Below are positions 1-7,387 of a stretch of 16,440 nt of DNA, piece by piece. The notes under the pieces were generated by a model, which was not told the DNA's origin, did no database searches, and worked only from the letters and a program-made list of their open reading frames with translations. This stretch comes from Sva-07 sp038321235 (lineage in GTDB: Bacteria > Actinomycetota > Acidimicrobiia > Acidimicrobiales > Ilumatobacteraceae), in assembly GCA_038321235.1 (NCBI GenBank), contig JBBQEU010000071.1, positions 1-16,440 of the forward strand, read 5' to 3'. The position numbers were made by a program, and so were the translations under genes. Within the stretch, counting starts at the first letter, position 1; each line of letters begins with the position of its first letter.

Positions 1-1506
1 TTCACCGTGCCCTTCGCGTTCGCCATCGCGGCGCTCGTCACCGGCCGTCTCGGCGAGGGCTGGTTGATGGAGACCCGCCGCTGGGCGCTGTTCTCGTGGG
101 CGTTCCTCACCATCGGCATCCTGCTCGGCGCATGGTGGAGCTACGAGGTCCTCGGGTGGTCCGGCGTGTGGGCGTGGGACCCGGTCGAGAACGCCTCGCT
201 CCTGCCGTGGCTCACCGGTACCGCCTACATCCACTCGGTGCTCGTTCAGGAACGCCGCGGCATGTTGCGGGTGTGGAACCTCAGCTTGTTGGTCGCCACG
301 TTCGCGCTCACCATCCTCGGCACGTTCCTCACCCGATCGGGCATCCTCAGTTCGGTGCACGCGTTCGGTGACGGGCCGGTCGGCAACTGGTTGCTCGGCT
401 TCTTCGGTCTGGTCGTGGTCGTTTCACTCGGCCTGATCGCCTGGCGCGGCGACCGGCTGCGTTCTCCCGGCTCGATCGACTCGCCCCTGTCGCGCGAGGG
501 CTCGTTCCTCGCGAACAACGTGCTGTTCACCGTGTGGGCGTTCATCGTGCTGCTCGGCACGCTGTTCCCGCTGCTCGTCGAAGCGCTCCAGGACCGCCAG
601 ACCCTGGTCGGTGCTCCGTACTTCGATTCGCTCTCGCAGCCGATCGGATTGATGCTGCTGTTCCTGATGGGCGTTGCTCCCGTCCTGCCGTGGCGCAAGG
701 CGTCGACCGAACTGTTGCGCACTCGCCTGTTCTGGCCCGCTTGGGCCGGAGCTCTCGGCCTGGTGATCGCCGTGTTCGTCGGTGCCGACGGGTGGGCACC
801 GCTCGTCGCGTTCGCGCTCGCCGGGTTCGCCATGGGCTCAGCGGTTCGCCAGCTCGCGCTGGCAACGCGCCGACAGGGTTGGCGCGGTTTCGTCGGTCGG
901 GCCAACGGCGGCATGGTCGTGCACATCGGCGTCATCATCATCGCCGTCGCGCTCGCTGCATCCAACAGCTTCACCCATTCGGCCACCCTCGATCTCCGCC
1001 AGGGTGAGGTCGTCGAATGGGGTGGCCACACCTTCGAGTTGCTGTCGGTCGACGAGCGCATCAACGATCGTGGCAGTGAACGTCGCATCGCCGCCAACGT
1101 GGTGCTCGACGGCGAGCAGGCGTATCGCCCCGCCACCACGAGATATCTCAACATGGGCGCCGACATCGGCACCCCGTCGGTGCGCACCGGATGGAACGAG
1201 GACATCTACCTCACACTCGGCCAGGGCGTTGCGCCGGGCGACACCGAAGCCACCATCCGGGTGTTCATCAAGCCGATGATCCTGTGGCTGTGGATCGGCG
1301 GGGCCATCATGGCCATCGGCACGCTGCTGGCCGCGTTCCCCGGCTCTCGCCGACGGATAGCGATCGACCCGGTATCGGCGCCGATCTCCGTCGGTGGACC
1401 CGATCAGGGGTCGTCGGCTGACGATGACGTGACCACGAGCGACACAACCGTCGACGGCACGCAGATCGACGACACCCAGGACGCAGACACCGGGGTGTCG
1501 GTATGA
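1..1506 (+). CDS. ccmF: CcmF, cytochrome c haem lyase subunit (5' partial)
   Basis: This is the C-terminal 501 codons of CcmF, the large membrane subunit of the System I cytochrome c maturation haem lyase. CcmF takes haem from the CcmE chaperone and ligates it to apocytochrome c on the outer face of the membrane. The frame is open from base 1, so the true start lies upstream; the GTG at 7 is internal. Visible features are the tryptophan-rich WWD-type segment near codons 45-70 (AWWSY, GVWAWDPVENASLLPW), the following TFLTRSGILSSVHAF block, several hydrophobic helices, a large extracytoplasmic domain after codon 320, and a last helix near codons 425-445. The C-terminal tail is rich in Asp, Ser and Thr and looks lineage-specific. 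The stop overlaps the ccmG start as ATGA at 1503-1506. Family assignment is very secure. Confidence 0.95.
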   Translation, partial: FTVPFAFAIAALVTGRLGEGWLMETRRWALFSWAFLTIGILLGAWWSYEVLGWSGVWAWDPVENASLLPWLTGTAYIHSVLVQERRGMLRVWNLSLLVATFALTILGTFLTRSGILSSVHAFGDGPVGNWLLGFFGLVVVVSLGLIAWRGDRLRSPGSIDSPLSREGSFLANNVLFTVWAFIVLLGTLFPLLVEALQDRQTLVGAPYFDSLSQPIGLMLLFLMGVAPVLPWRKASTELLRTRLFWPAWAGALGLVIAVFVGADGWAPLVAFALAGFAMGSAVRQLALATRRQGWRGFVGRANGGMVVHIGVIIIAVALAASNSFTHSATLDLRQGEVVEWGGHTFELLSVDERINDRGSERRIAANVVLDGEQAYRPATTRYLNMGADIGTPSVRTGWNEDIYLTLGQGVAPGDTEATIRVFIKPMILWLWIGGAIMAIGTLLAAFPGSRRRIAIDPVSAPISVGGPDQGSSADDDVTTSDTTVDGTQIDDTQDADTGVSV

Positions 1507-2123
1507 GCGACGTACTCGACGATCCCGCGACGGCCGACGTCCCCGACGGTGACGACACCGAATCGAGCGGACGCGGTCGACGGCTGGCTCCGTTGATCGT
1601 CGGCGCCATCGCCGTGTTGATGGTGGGACTGTTCGTCGTGCTCGTCGGGGCATCCCCTGACGATGGCGGTACCAGCGCCGACTCGCCCCTGATCGGTCGA
1701 CCCGCACCCGAGGCGACCGGCACGTTGTCGGATGGCACGTCGTTCGATCTGTCGCGACGCAAGGGCAGCTGGGTGGTGCTCAACTTCTTCGATCCCGAGT
1801 GCGTGCCGTGTATCCGTGAGCACCCAGAACTGGTCGCGTTCACCGAAGATCAGGCCACCCTGGGCACCGATGGCGCCGAGATGTACTCCGTCATCACGCG
1901 AGGTGATCAGGAAGAGATCGAGGCGTTCTTCGCCGAGAACGGTGGCGACTGGCCCGCGATCTACTCTGATGCCGACGAGTTCCCGGTGGCGTTCGGTGTC
2001 GCGCAGGTGCCAGAGACGTGGATCATCGATCCGAGCGGCGTGGTGCAGTTACGGTTGATCTCCACGGTCACCTCGGAGCAACTGAATTCGATCCTGCGCC
2101 AGTTCCGAGAGCAGTACGGTTGA
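1503..2123 (+). CDS. ccmG: CcmG/DsbE-type membrane-anchored thioredoxin
   Basis: A 206-residue TlpA/ResA/CcmG-family thiol-disulfide oxidoreductase. Its expected role is to keep the CxxCH haem-binding cysteines of apocytochrome c reduced on the outer face of the membrane. An acidic cytoplasmic N-terminus (1-27) is followed by one transmembrane anchor (about 29-50) and a thioredoxin-fold domain (about 61-206). The active site is C100-V-P-C103, and the cis-proline lies in VAQVPETW (P170). The residues before the active site read NFFDPE, where most of the family has a Trp-rich W-A-x-W run, so the site is slightly atypical. The ATG overlaps the ccmF stop by four bases. Its place between ccmF and ccmH supports the CcmG role over a general TlpA-like reductase. 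Confidence 0.9.
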   Translation: MSDVLDDPATADVPDGDDTESSGRGRRLAPLIVGAIAVLMVGLFVVLVGASPDDGGTSADSPLIGRPAPEATGTLSDGTSFDLSRRKGSWVVLNFFDPECVPCIREHPELVAFTEDQATLGTDGAEMYSVITRGDQEEIEAFFAENGGDWPAIYSDADEFPVAFGVAQVPETWIIDPSGVVQLRLISTVTSEQLNSILRQFREQYG

Positions 2124-2641
2124 TGGCGAGTGAGCTGAATCGACGTGTCAAGCGCTGGCCGGGTTGGCTGGCGCTGGTGTTCGTGGTCGCCGGGTTCCTG
2201 GCGGTCGGGGCAACACGCGACACCGGTCCCGAGAGCCAGGGCGACCGGATCGTCCAGGTGGCAAAACGAGTCGCGTGTCCGATCTGCGATGGCGAGAGTG
2301 TGTTCGAGTCGCAGAACAATGCCTCGATCGCGCTGCGCAACCAGATCGCCGAGCTCGTCGCCGACAACAACTTGAACGACACCGAGATCATCGCGTTCAT
2401 CGAGACCCGATACGGGGGGCAGGTGCTCCTGGTGCCCAAGTCGACCGGCTTCGACGCGCTCGTCTGGGTGCTCCCTGCCGTTGCGTTCGCCTGTGGTCTC
2501 GCGGCGTTGATCGTGGTGTTCCGTCGCTGGAAGCGTGAGGCCGGCGACCTGGCCGATCCGACCGACGACGACCGCGCTCTGGTCAACGCGGCGTTGGTCG
2601 AAGCGGCGCTGGCCGCCGACAGCGAGGACACGGGTCGATGA
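2123..2641 (+). CDS. ccmH: CcmH, apocytochrome c thioreduction subunit
   Basis: A 172-residue CcmH/CycL-family protein, expected to work with CcmG to reduce apocytochrome c and present it to CcmF. I chose the ATG at 2123 because it shares its A with the ccmG stop (TGATG). The frame stays open upstream to 2018, but that stretch lies inside ccmG. A transmembrane helix (about 13-30) leads into the CcmH domain with the redox pair C52-P-I-C55 and the following DGESVFESQN stretch. It continues with the family's ALRNQIAELVADNNLNDTEI block and the IETRYGGQVLL motif. A second helix spans about 112-133 and an acidic cytoplasmic tail follows. Two flanking helices around a short CxxC domain fit a standard CcmH. 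The stop overlaps the next gene as ATGA. Confidence 0.92.
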   Translation: MASELNRRVKRWPGWLALVFVVAGFLAVGATRDTGPESQGDRIVQVAKRVACPICDGESVFESQNNASIALRNQIAELVADNNLNDTEIIAFIETRYGGQVLLVPKSTGFDALVWVLPAVAFACGLAALIVVFRRWKREAGDLADPTDDDRALVNAALVEAALAADSEDTGR

Positions 2642-3396
2642 GCGCCGGCGGCACCAAGCTCGGCCGGCTCGCCGCGTTGGAAGAAGAGCGCCGATTCCTG
2701 CTGCGATCGCTGACCGATCTTCAACGCGAGCACGATGCCGGCGACGTGGACGACCTCGACTACCAGACGCTGAAGGACGGCTACACGTTTCGTGCCGCAA
2801 GGGTGCTGCGCCAGATCGAGCACGGGCGAGGTGGCCTGCCCGCATCGACACCTCGCCGCTGGAGCAGGGCGGTTGCGGTCGCAGCGGCGGTGGTCGTCGG
2901 GGCGGTCGGGGTGGGATTCGTGCTGGCCGGCGCTTGGGGTGAACGCTCGTCAGGCCAGGAGATCACCGGGCTCACGCCGGGCGACGAGTCGCGCGTCGTA
3001 CTCACGAACGCCCGTGATGCAATGGGTGCCGGCGACTTCCCCACCGCGAATGCGCTGTTCGCCGAGGTGATCGACATGGAGCGTGCCCAGGGACGCGAGA
3101 GTGCCGAAGCGGTGGCGTACTTCGGCTGGACACTCGCACTGCTCACGCGGCAGAACCCCGATCAGTCGAATGCCGCGGAACGCTTCGACGCCGCCGTGTT
3201 GGCGCTCGGGCGCGCCACCGAGATCGAACCCGACTACGCCGATCCGCAGTGTTTCCTGGCGATCGTCGAATTCCAGTTCCGCAGCGATGCCGCCGCTGCG
3301 TTGCCGCACATCGAGAAGTGCGAGGCGAGCAATCCGCCTGCAGACGTCGCCTCGATGGTGGCCAACTTCGCCGCAGAGATTCGCGCCGCCAACTGA
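2638..3396 (+). CDS. ccmI: CcmI-like TPR protein of cytochrome c maturation
   Basis: A 252-residue protein with the CcmI/CycH layout. CcmI is the chaperone that holds apocytochrome c for the CcmF-CcmH haem lyase. The N-terminus (about 10-62) matches the family's opening cytoplasmic helix pair: LAALEEERRFLLRSL, then DYQTLKDGYTFRAARVLRQIE. One transmembrane helix follows at about 76-98. The rest (about 115-252) is alpha-helical and TPR-like, for example ARDAMGAGDFPTANALFAEV and ALGRATEIEPDYADPQ. It is shorter than many proteobacterial CcmI proteins and is assigned mainly from the N-terminal motif, TPR character and position. The ATG at 2638 overlaps the ccmH stop by four bases. It ends directly at a palindrome that probably terminates the operon. 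Confidence 0.8.
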   Translation: MSAGGTKLGRLAALEEERRFLLRSLTDLQREHDAGDVDDLDYQTLKDGYTFRAARVLRQIEHGRGGLPASTPRRWSRAVAVAAAVVVGAVGVGFVLAGAWGERSSGQEITGLTPGDESRVVLTNARDAMGAGDFPTANALFAEVIDMERAQGRESAEAVAYFGWTLALLTRQNPDQSNAAERFDAAVLALGRATEIEPDYADPQCFLAIVEFQFRSDAAAALPHIEKCEASNPPADVASMVANFAAEIRAAN

Positions 3397-3433
3397 AACG
3401 AAACCCCGGGGTCAGACCCTTCGGTTTCATTTC
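3395..3433. terminator. Compound palindrome, probable bidirectional terminator
   Basis: Outer arms GAAACGAAACC (3395-3405) and GGTTTCATTTC (3423-3433) pair over 11 positions with one mismatch. Inside them sits a second small palindrome, GGGTC-A-GACCC (3409-3419). The element fills the gap between the convergent ends of the ccmI-like gene (3396) and the SixA-like gene (3435). T-rich bases flank the stem in both directions, so it can act as an intrinsic terminator on both strands. It could also be one copy of a dispersed REP-like repeat, which one window cannot show. Confidence 0.6.
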
Positions 3434-3434
3434 C

Positions 3435-3905
3435 TTACGAGGGCGGTGGCCAGACCTTGCCCTTGGTGATGCGATCGCCCTTGCGCTTCAGCACCCAGAT
3501 GCTGCCCTTGCGCCAGTCGGGTGTCGTCTGGACCTCCATGCCGCGTCGCACGAGCGCTTGGATCACGTCGGGGATGATGTCGCCGTGGCTGCACAGCACC
3601 GCTCCGGTTCCGACTTCGCCGAGGAGGTCGAGCACCGGTTCGAACGCCGTGCCCTCGAAGAGACGCGGCTCGGCCTCGACGTCGACACCCAGCCGCTTGG
3701 CCAGTGGCTCCAAGGTCTGCATGCAGCGGACGTATGGGCTCGAATGCAGTGACGTGGCCCCTTTGGCGGCGAGCCGCTGCGCGATCGCCTCCGACTGCTT
3801 CCATCCGAGCTTGCTCAACGGGCGGGCCTCGTCGTCGCCGTCCCACACTCGGCGTTCGCCGGCCTTGGCGTGGCGAACCAGGTAGATGATGTCGGAGCTG
3901 CTCAT
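3435..3905 (-). CDS. SixA-like histidine phosphatase family protein
   Basis: A 156-residue member of the histidine phosphatase (phosphoglycerate mutase-like) superfamily, close in size and motif order to SixA-type phosphohistidine phosphatases. Catalytic motifs are L-V-R11-H12-A near the N-terminus (the phospho-accepting His), the S-S-P-Y-V-R60 loop, an acidic residue in LFEG (E84), and the second His in LCSH107GD. It uses RHA rather than RHG at the first motif, as SixA does. There is no signal peptide, so it is expected to be cytoplasmic. The ATG at 3905 lies 24 bp after the stop of the DUF4328 gene, so the two are probably cotranscribed. The substrate is not shown by the sequence; protein phosphohistidine and a small phosphate ester are both possible. 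Confidence 0.8.
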   Translation of the reverse strand: MSSSDIIYLVRHAKAGERRVWDGDDEARPLSKLGWKQSEAIAQRLAAKGATSLHSSPYVRCMQTLEPLAKRLGVDVEAEPRLFEGTAFEPVLDLLGEVGTGAVLCSHGDIIPDVIQALVRRGMEVQTTPDWRKGSIWVLKRKGDRITKGKVWPPPS

Positions 3906-3928
3906 GAGCGGGTTGCAAGACTTGTCGG

Positions 3929-4750
3929 TCAGGTCTCGTTCGTCAACTGCTTGTGTCGTCGTGTGAGCGATCGCACGAACATCACCCAGACCACCGCCGC
4001 GGCCAGGTTGAGCGCGGCGGTGAGCCAGTCGAGTGCGCCGAACTCGTCGAGGCTGTCAGCCACGGATTCGATGTCGTTGGTGGGCAGTCCACCGGACGCG
4101 AACGAGCCGATCTGGACGGCGAACAGCACGGCTGGGATGAGACCGAATACGGCGAACCAGACCCACAACACCGGATTGTCCGGCGTTCGTTTCCACGTGT
4201 CGGATCCGTCGACGTGCGCCGGTTCGGAGGCTTTCCACAGTTCGCGCAACACGAGGAACGGGATGATGTAGAGCACCAGCGGGGGAAGGAACCAGCCGAA
4301 GACTGCAAACAGCGGGCTCCACGTGGTTGCTCGGCCGAATGCCCGGACGTTGCTCGCGATGCGGAACATCCAGATGATGGTGAGCACGCCGGTTGCCAGC
4401 GTTGCGACGCTGACGAGGAGCTGCACCGAGTTGAGCGGCACGATGGCATCCTCGAACTCGGCTCGGCTGATGTCACCGGCGAGGAAATTGGCTGCATCGG
4501 TGGCGACGCCCTCGGACAGGAAGGCCGAGATCAGGGTGCCGAGTGCAACGATCGCGGTGGACACGACAATCGGTGTCGCGAGCCCGCCGACCCGGCGAAG
4601 CGCGCCCGTCGGCGTCGGGTGGCCCTCGTAGGCGACGTAGCCCGGTGGTGGGGTCAAGCCGCTGGGTGGTGGCGGGGGCGGCGGCGATGAAGGTGGCAGT
4701 GGAGGAGTCGATGACGGTTCGTTGCTCGGCGGGGGAGGGACGTCGCTCAC
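3929..4750 (-). CDS. DUF4328-type proline-rich membrane protein
   Basis: A predicted integral membrane protein of 273 residues from a GTG at 4750. The N-terminal 30-40 residues are a disordered proline/serine stretch with two long proline runs. It is followed by about five transmembrane helices and short loops, with motifs typical of DUF4328 proteins (IIWMFRIASNVRAFG; SPLFAVFGWFLPPLVLYIIPFLVLRELWKAS). Function is unknown. The frame is also open to a GTG at 4819, directly after the polymerase stop, which would add 23 residues (MAVADRVVVG...). I prefer 4750 because the product then begins at the proline-rich region (SDVPPPP), but neither start has a clear ribosome binding site. It lies between the polymerase and the SixA-like gene on the same strand. 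Confidence 0.75.
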   Translation of the reverse strand: MSDVPPPPSNEPSSTPPLPPSSPPPPPPPSGLTPPPGYVAYEGHPTPTGALRRVGGLATPIVVSTAIVALGTLISAFLSEGVATDAANFLAGDISRAEFEDAIVPLNSVQLLVSVATLATGVLTIIWMFRIASNVRAFGRATTWSPLFAVFGWFLPPLVLYIIPFLVLRELWKASEPAHVDGSDTWKRTPDNPVLWVWFAVFGLIPAVLFAVQIGSFASGGLPTNDIESVADSLDEFGALDWLTAALNLAAAVVWVMFVRSLTRRHKQLTNET

Positions 4751-4819
4751 GACGCACACGGTAGTGGGAACCCTGCAGCGGCAAACGGCGCCGACCACAA
4801 CACGATCTGCGACAGCCAC

Positions 4820-6553
4820 TCACTTTGCGTCGGACCACCGATCGATCACGCTCGTGTCGGCGACGAAGCGCACATCGCCACGGAGGTCTGGCTGTTGCCA
4901 GCGTGCGGCGGTCTCCTGCAGGGTGTCATCGACGATGGTGACCACGTCGTCAGCGTGACGGGCCGACGCATGGACGAGGAGCTCGTCGTGCAGGCCCAGC
5001 ACCACGCGTGCCTCAGTCGGAAGTCGGGCGCGGACGATGACCGCCCACGTCTTGAAGAACTCAGCCGCAGCACCCTGCACCATCGCGTTACGGCCGTAGC
5101 GGCCACGGGCTGCTGCCTTCGATCGCAGCTGTCGGTCGTCTGTGGACGTATCGTCGCCGCTCGCCATCCGAATTCGCCGGCCCCCTCTGGTGCGCAGGTC
5201 GTTGCCGGCCTCCGCAGCCCGTGCGGCGTCGGTGAGGTATCGCATCGCCACGGGGTAGGCGGCGTCGAGTCCGCGCAACGCAGCTGCCCCGTGTCCAGTC
5301 GTCTGGCCGTACATCGCGCCGAGGACGGCGACCTTCGCGATCTCGCGACTCACCCCGAGCCTGATCGCGACGGGCGCATACATGTCGGCCTCGAGAGTCG
5401 CCGCTGCCAACACCTGGTCGCCAGACACCGCCGCCAGGATCCGGGGCTCGATCTGCCCGAGATCGGCGCGCACGAAGACGTGACCCGGCTCGGCGACGAT
5501 CGCCGGCCGTAAGTCAGCCGGCAGGTTGTGCAGGCCGGCGGTCGCGGTCATCCGGCCCGCGGCCCCGTCGGACGACGACCACGAACCGCGCAGGCGGCCG
5601 TCGGTTCCGACGTGTTCGTCGAGCCATCGGTACCCGAACGTCGTGGCGACCCGCTCGGCCTTGCGCCACACGAGCAACGCGGCGACCACGGGATGCTCGT
5701 CACGCAGCCGCTCCAGGCGCCACGCCCGAGTGTCGTCCACTTCGATGCCGGCACGCCGCAGGAGTGACTTGACGTTCGCCGGATTGCGCAGGTCCACGCC
5801 GTCACGGAGATCGGCGGGCAGGTGTGTCAACACGCGGTCGTCGCGCTCGGTGGCGCGTCGACGTTCGTCGGAGGCGTCACGTGGTCTCGGCCCGATGAAC
5901 GACGCGATGATCCGCTCGGCCTCGGAGACATCGATCGGCAAACCGTCGTGCCCGAGTTCCACGGCGAGTACTGCAGCGGCCGACTCGGATCGAGCTGTGG
6001 CTGGTGCAGCCGGCCGATCGCCGAGCTGCTCGAGCTGCCCGTTCTGCAACCGGTACACGTCGAGCGCGAGCGACGCCCAGGTCGCAACGCGGTCGGGGTG
6101 GTCGGCCCATCCGCCGTCGATCCATGCGGCGTCGAGGTGACCGTCGGGCCGAACTGGGTCGTCAGGTTCGAGAGGGTCGTCGCCGGCGGCTGCGCTGAAC
6201 AAGTTGACCGGCTCGACCGTCGGCAGCGTGTCGGTGTCGAGACCGTGCGCAGCCGCCCACGACCGGCCGGGTCCGGCGCGCCACCCGCCGCGGATCAGAC
6301 GGTGGACGGCGTCGAGATCCCAGCAGCGCGCCGGTCGGATGCCAGCGACAACGAGCGTTCGTGGCGTCCCAGCAGTCCACCACACCCACCGGGGCCCCAC
6401 CGTGAGTTCTATGTGCTCGATCTGGGCGAGCGCCTCACCCGGGCTCCAGCGGATCTCGCCGCCGCGCTCACCCGAAGCCACGGCGCCGACGTCGGGATCG
6501 ATCGCGAGCGCCACCGCCTCGTTCGCAGCGAAGGTCGCCGGCCCGTTCTCCAC
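4820..6553 (-). CDS. Family A DNA polymerase (PolA-like, exonuclease domain degenerate)
   Basis: A 577-residue DNA polymerase I homologue without a 5'-3' exonuclease domain. It resembles the second PolA-like protein of actinobacteria often labelled bifunctional 3'-5' exonuclease/DNA polymerase. Polymerase motifs are intact: GRMTATAGLHNLP near 333-345, motif A D364-LGQI-E369-PR, O-helix motif B R403-EIA-K407 ... L411-GAM-Y415-G, and motif C L-H522-D523-E524. The metal-binding Asp residues and steric-gate Glu are kept. L411 stands where Klenow-type enzymes have Phe (Tyr in T7). The N-terminal ~180 residues sit where the exonuclease domain would be, but I see no DxE metal site, so proofreading is doubtful. 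The GTG start at 6553 is the only good choice and lacks a clear SD. It is probably a repair or accessory polymerase; the role is inferred. Confidence 0.88.
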   Translation of the reverse strand: MENGPATFAANEAVALAIDPDVGAVASGERGGEIRWSPGEALAQIEHIELTVGPRWVWWTAGTPRTLVVAGIRPARCWDLDAVHRLIRGGWRAGPGRSWAAAHGLDTDTLPTVEPVNLFSAAAGDDPLEPDDPVRPDGHLDAAWIDGGWADHPDRVATWASLALDVYRLQNGQLEQLGDRPAAPATARSESAAAVLAVELGHDGLPIDVSEAERIIASFIGPRPRDASDERRRATERDDRVLTHLPADLRDGVDLRNPANVKSLLRRAGIEVDDTRAWRLERLRDEHPVVAALLVWRKAERVATTFGYRWLDEHVGTDGRLRGSWSSSDGAAGRMTATAGLHNLPADLRPAIVAEPGHVFVRADLGQIEPRILAAVSGDQVLAAATLEADMYAPVAIRLGVSREIAKVAVLGAMYGQTTGHGAAALRGLDAAYPVAMRYLTDAARAAEAGNDLRTRGGRRIRMASGDDTSTDDRQLRSKAAARGRYGRNAMVQGAAAEFFKTWAVIVRARLPTEARVVLGLHDELLVHASARHADDVVTIVDDTLQETAARWQQPDLRGDVRFVADTSVIDRWSDAK

Positions 6554-6587
6554 GGCCAGGTGTCTACCACCACGCTCCGACGGCGGT

Positions 6588-6617
6588 GTAGCACCCTGAT
6601 GGTGCTACGCTTTGCGT
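6588..6617 (+). promoter_or_regulatory. Toxin-antitoxin operator and probable leaderless promoter
   Basis: A perfect inverted repeat, GTAGCACC (6588-6595) and GGTGCTAC (6601-6608) with a 5-bp centre, lies just before the antitoxin ATG at 6618. A TACGCT hexamer (6606-6611) overlaps its right arm, matches the TAnnnT form of an actinobacterial -10 box, and ends 6 bases before the ATG. There is no Shine-Dalgarno sequence. This arrangement fits a leaderless mRNA whose promoter is covered by the antitoxin. No convincing -35 box is visible. The same repeat lies upstream of the divergent polymerase gene. Confidence 0.6.
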
Positions 6618-6872
6618 ATGGCCGTGAAGACATTTGGCGTCCGAGACCTGCGCAACTCCACGGCCGACGTGATCTCGGCGGCGCTCGATGGCCACGAGGT
6701 GTACATCAGTGTCAACGGAACGCCCAAGGTGCGGGTGGTTCCGATCGATGAGGTCGCGCCGATGGCCCACGTGATCGCCGAGGCCGCAGCGCTTCCGAAG
6801 GTTGCTTCCGACTCGCTCGCTGAGCTCGACGCCGACAAGGAGTCGTCGAAGGCGGTGCAGGTCGTTCGTTGA
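6618..6872 (+). CDS. Phd/YefM-family antitoxin
   Basis: An 84-residue antitoxin of the Phd/YefM fold. The N-terminal part (MAVKTFGVRDLRNSTADVI, then the GHEVYISVNGTPKVRVVPID hairpin) is the DNA-binding dimer domain. The C-terminal ~35 residues are charged and are expected to fold on the toxin. I chose the ATG at 6618 over the TTG at 6612 because it starts at the family's usual N-terminus and sits at leaderless distance from a -10-like box. The stop overlaps the toxin start as TTGA (6869-6872), giving the antitoxin-first order and translational coupling typical of type II modules. It probably represses its own promoter through the palindrome at 6588-6608. Confidence 0.85.
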   Translation: MAVKTFGVRDLRNSTADVISAALDGHEVYISVNGTPKVRVVPIDEVAPMAHVIAEAAALPKVASDSLAELDADKESSKAVQVVR

Positions 6873-7342
6873 AGCTGCTGCTCGACACCTCGGCGATCAT
6901 CGGTTGGCTCGAACGCAACGACAGCACACTCCCGGCGTTGATGGCGCAGAGTGACACCGTTGACTACCACCCTGTCACGCTGGGAGAACTGCACGCTGGC
7001 GTGCAACGAGCCGGCACCGAGGCCGAACTCCAGATGCGAACCAACACCGTTCGCTTCACCCAGAGTCGCCTCCAAGCCGTTGTCCACGACGTGCTCCCGT
7101 ACGAGCAGTTCGGATTCCTGACCGCCCGCTTCAGTCGGAAGCTGTCGCACAACGACTTCTGGATCGTCGCGAGCTCGCTCGCGGCAGGCGACTACATGCT
7201 CGTGACCGAGGACGCGAAGCTGTTCGCAGTGGTCTCCTCCGACGAGTTCGCCGACGCTGTCGCCGGGAGGTCCTGGGTCCGACCCTCATACCATCTGGCG
7301 ACGTCATCCCCCGTGGAACCGAAGCTCATCGATGACCGATGA
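6869..7342 (+). CDS. vapC: PIN-domain ribonuclease toxin (VapC-like)
   Basis: A 157-residue PIN-domain protein and the partner of the upstream antitoxin. PIN toxins are Mg2+-dependent ribonucleases that cleave tRNA or rRNA when the antitoxin is lost. The acidic metal ligands are present in the expected order: D6 (LLLDTSAIIGWL), E40 (TLGELHAGV), D96 (SHNDFWIVASSL) and D115 (LVTEDAKLF). It uses a TTG start that overlaps the antitoxin stop, which may keep toxin synthesis below antitoxin synthesis. About 20-25 residues after the PIN core (from about 135) are poorly structured and not typical of the family. With four acidic residues intact, the toxin is predicted to be active. A 45-base gap with no SD-independent signal separates it from the Nudix gene. 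Confidence 0.85.
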   Translation: MKLLLDTSAIIGWLERNDSTLPALMAQSDTVDYHPVTLGELHAGVQRAGTEAELQMRTNTVRFTQSRLQAVVHDVLPYEQFGFLTARFSRKLSHNDFWIVASSLAAGDYMLVTEDAKLFAVVSSDEFADAVAGRSWVRPSYHLATSSPVEPKLIDDR

Positions 7343-7375
7343 GGCCCCCGTCCCGATTGTCCGGCAACGAACCCC

Positions 7376-7383
7376 GAGGAGGT
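7376..7383 (+). promoter_or_regulatory. Strong Shine-Dalgarno site of the Nudix gene
   Basis: GAGGAGGT at 7376-7383 ends four bases before the ATG at 7388. It is the clearest ribosome binding site in the window. It supports ATG 7388 over the in-frame TTG at 7385, and independent translation of the Nudix gene despite its closeness to the toxin. Confidence 0.7.
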
Positions 7384-7387
7384 CTTG

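Noticed and set aside
4751..4819. N-terminal extension of the DUF4328 protein from GTG 4819.
   Set aside because: Possible by coupling to the polymerase stop, but the added residues are Val/Arg/Cys-rich and unlike the usual proline-rich start. Kept only as an alternative.
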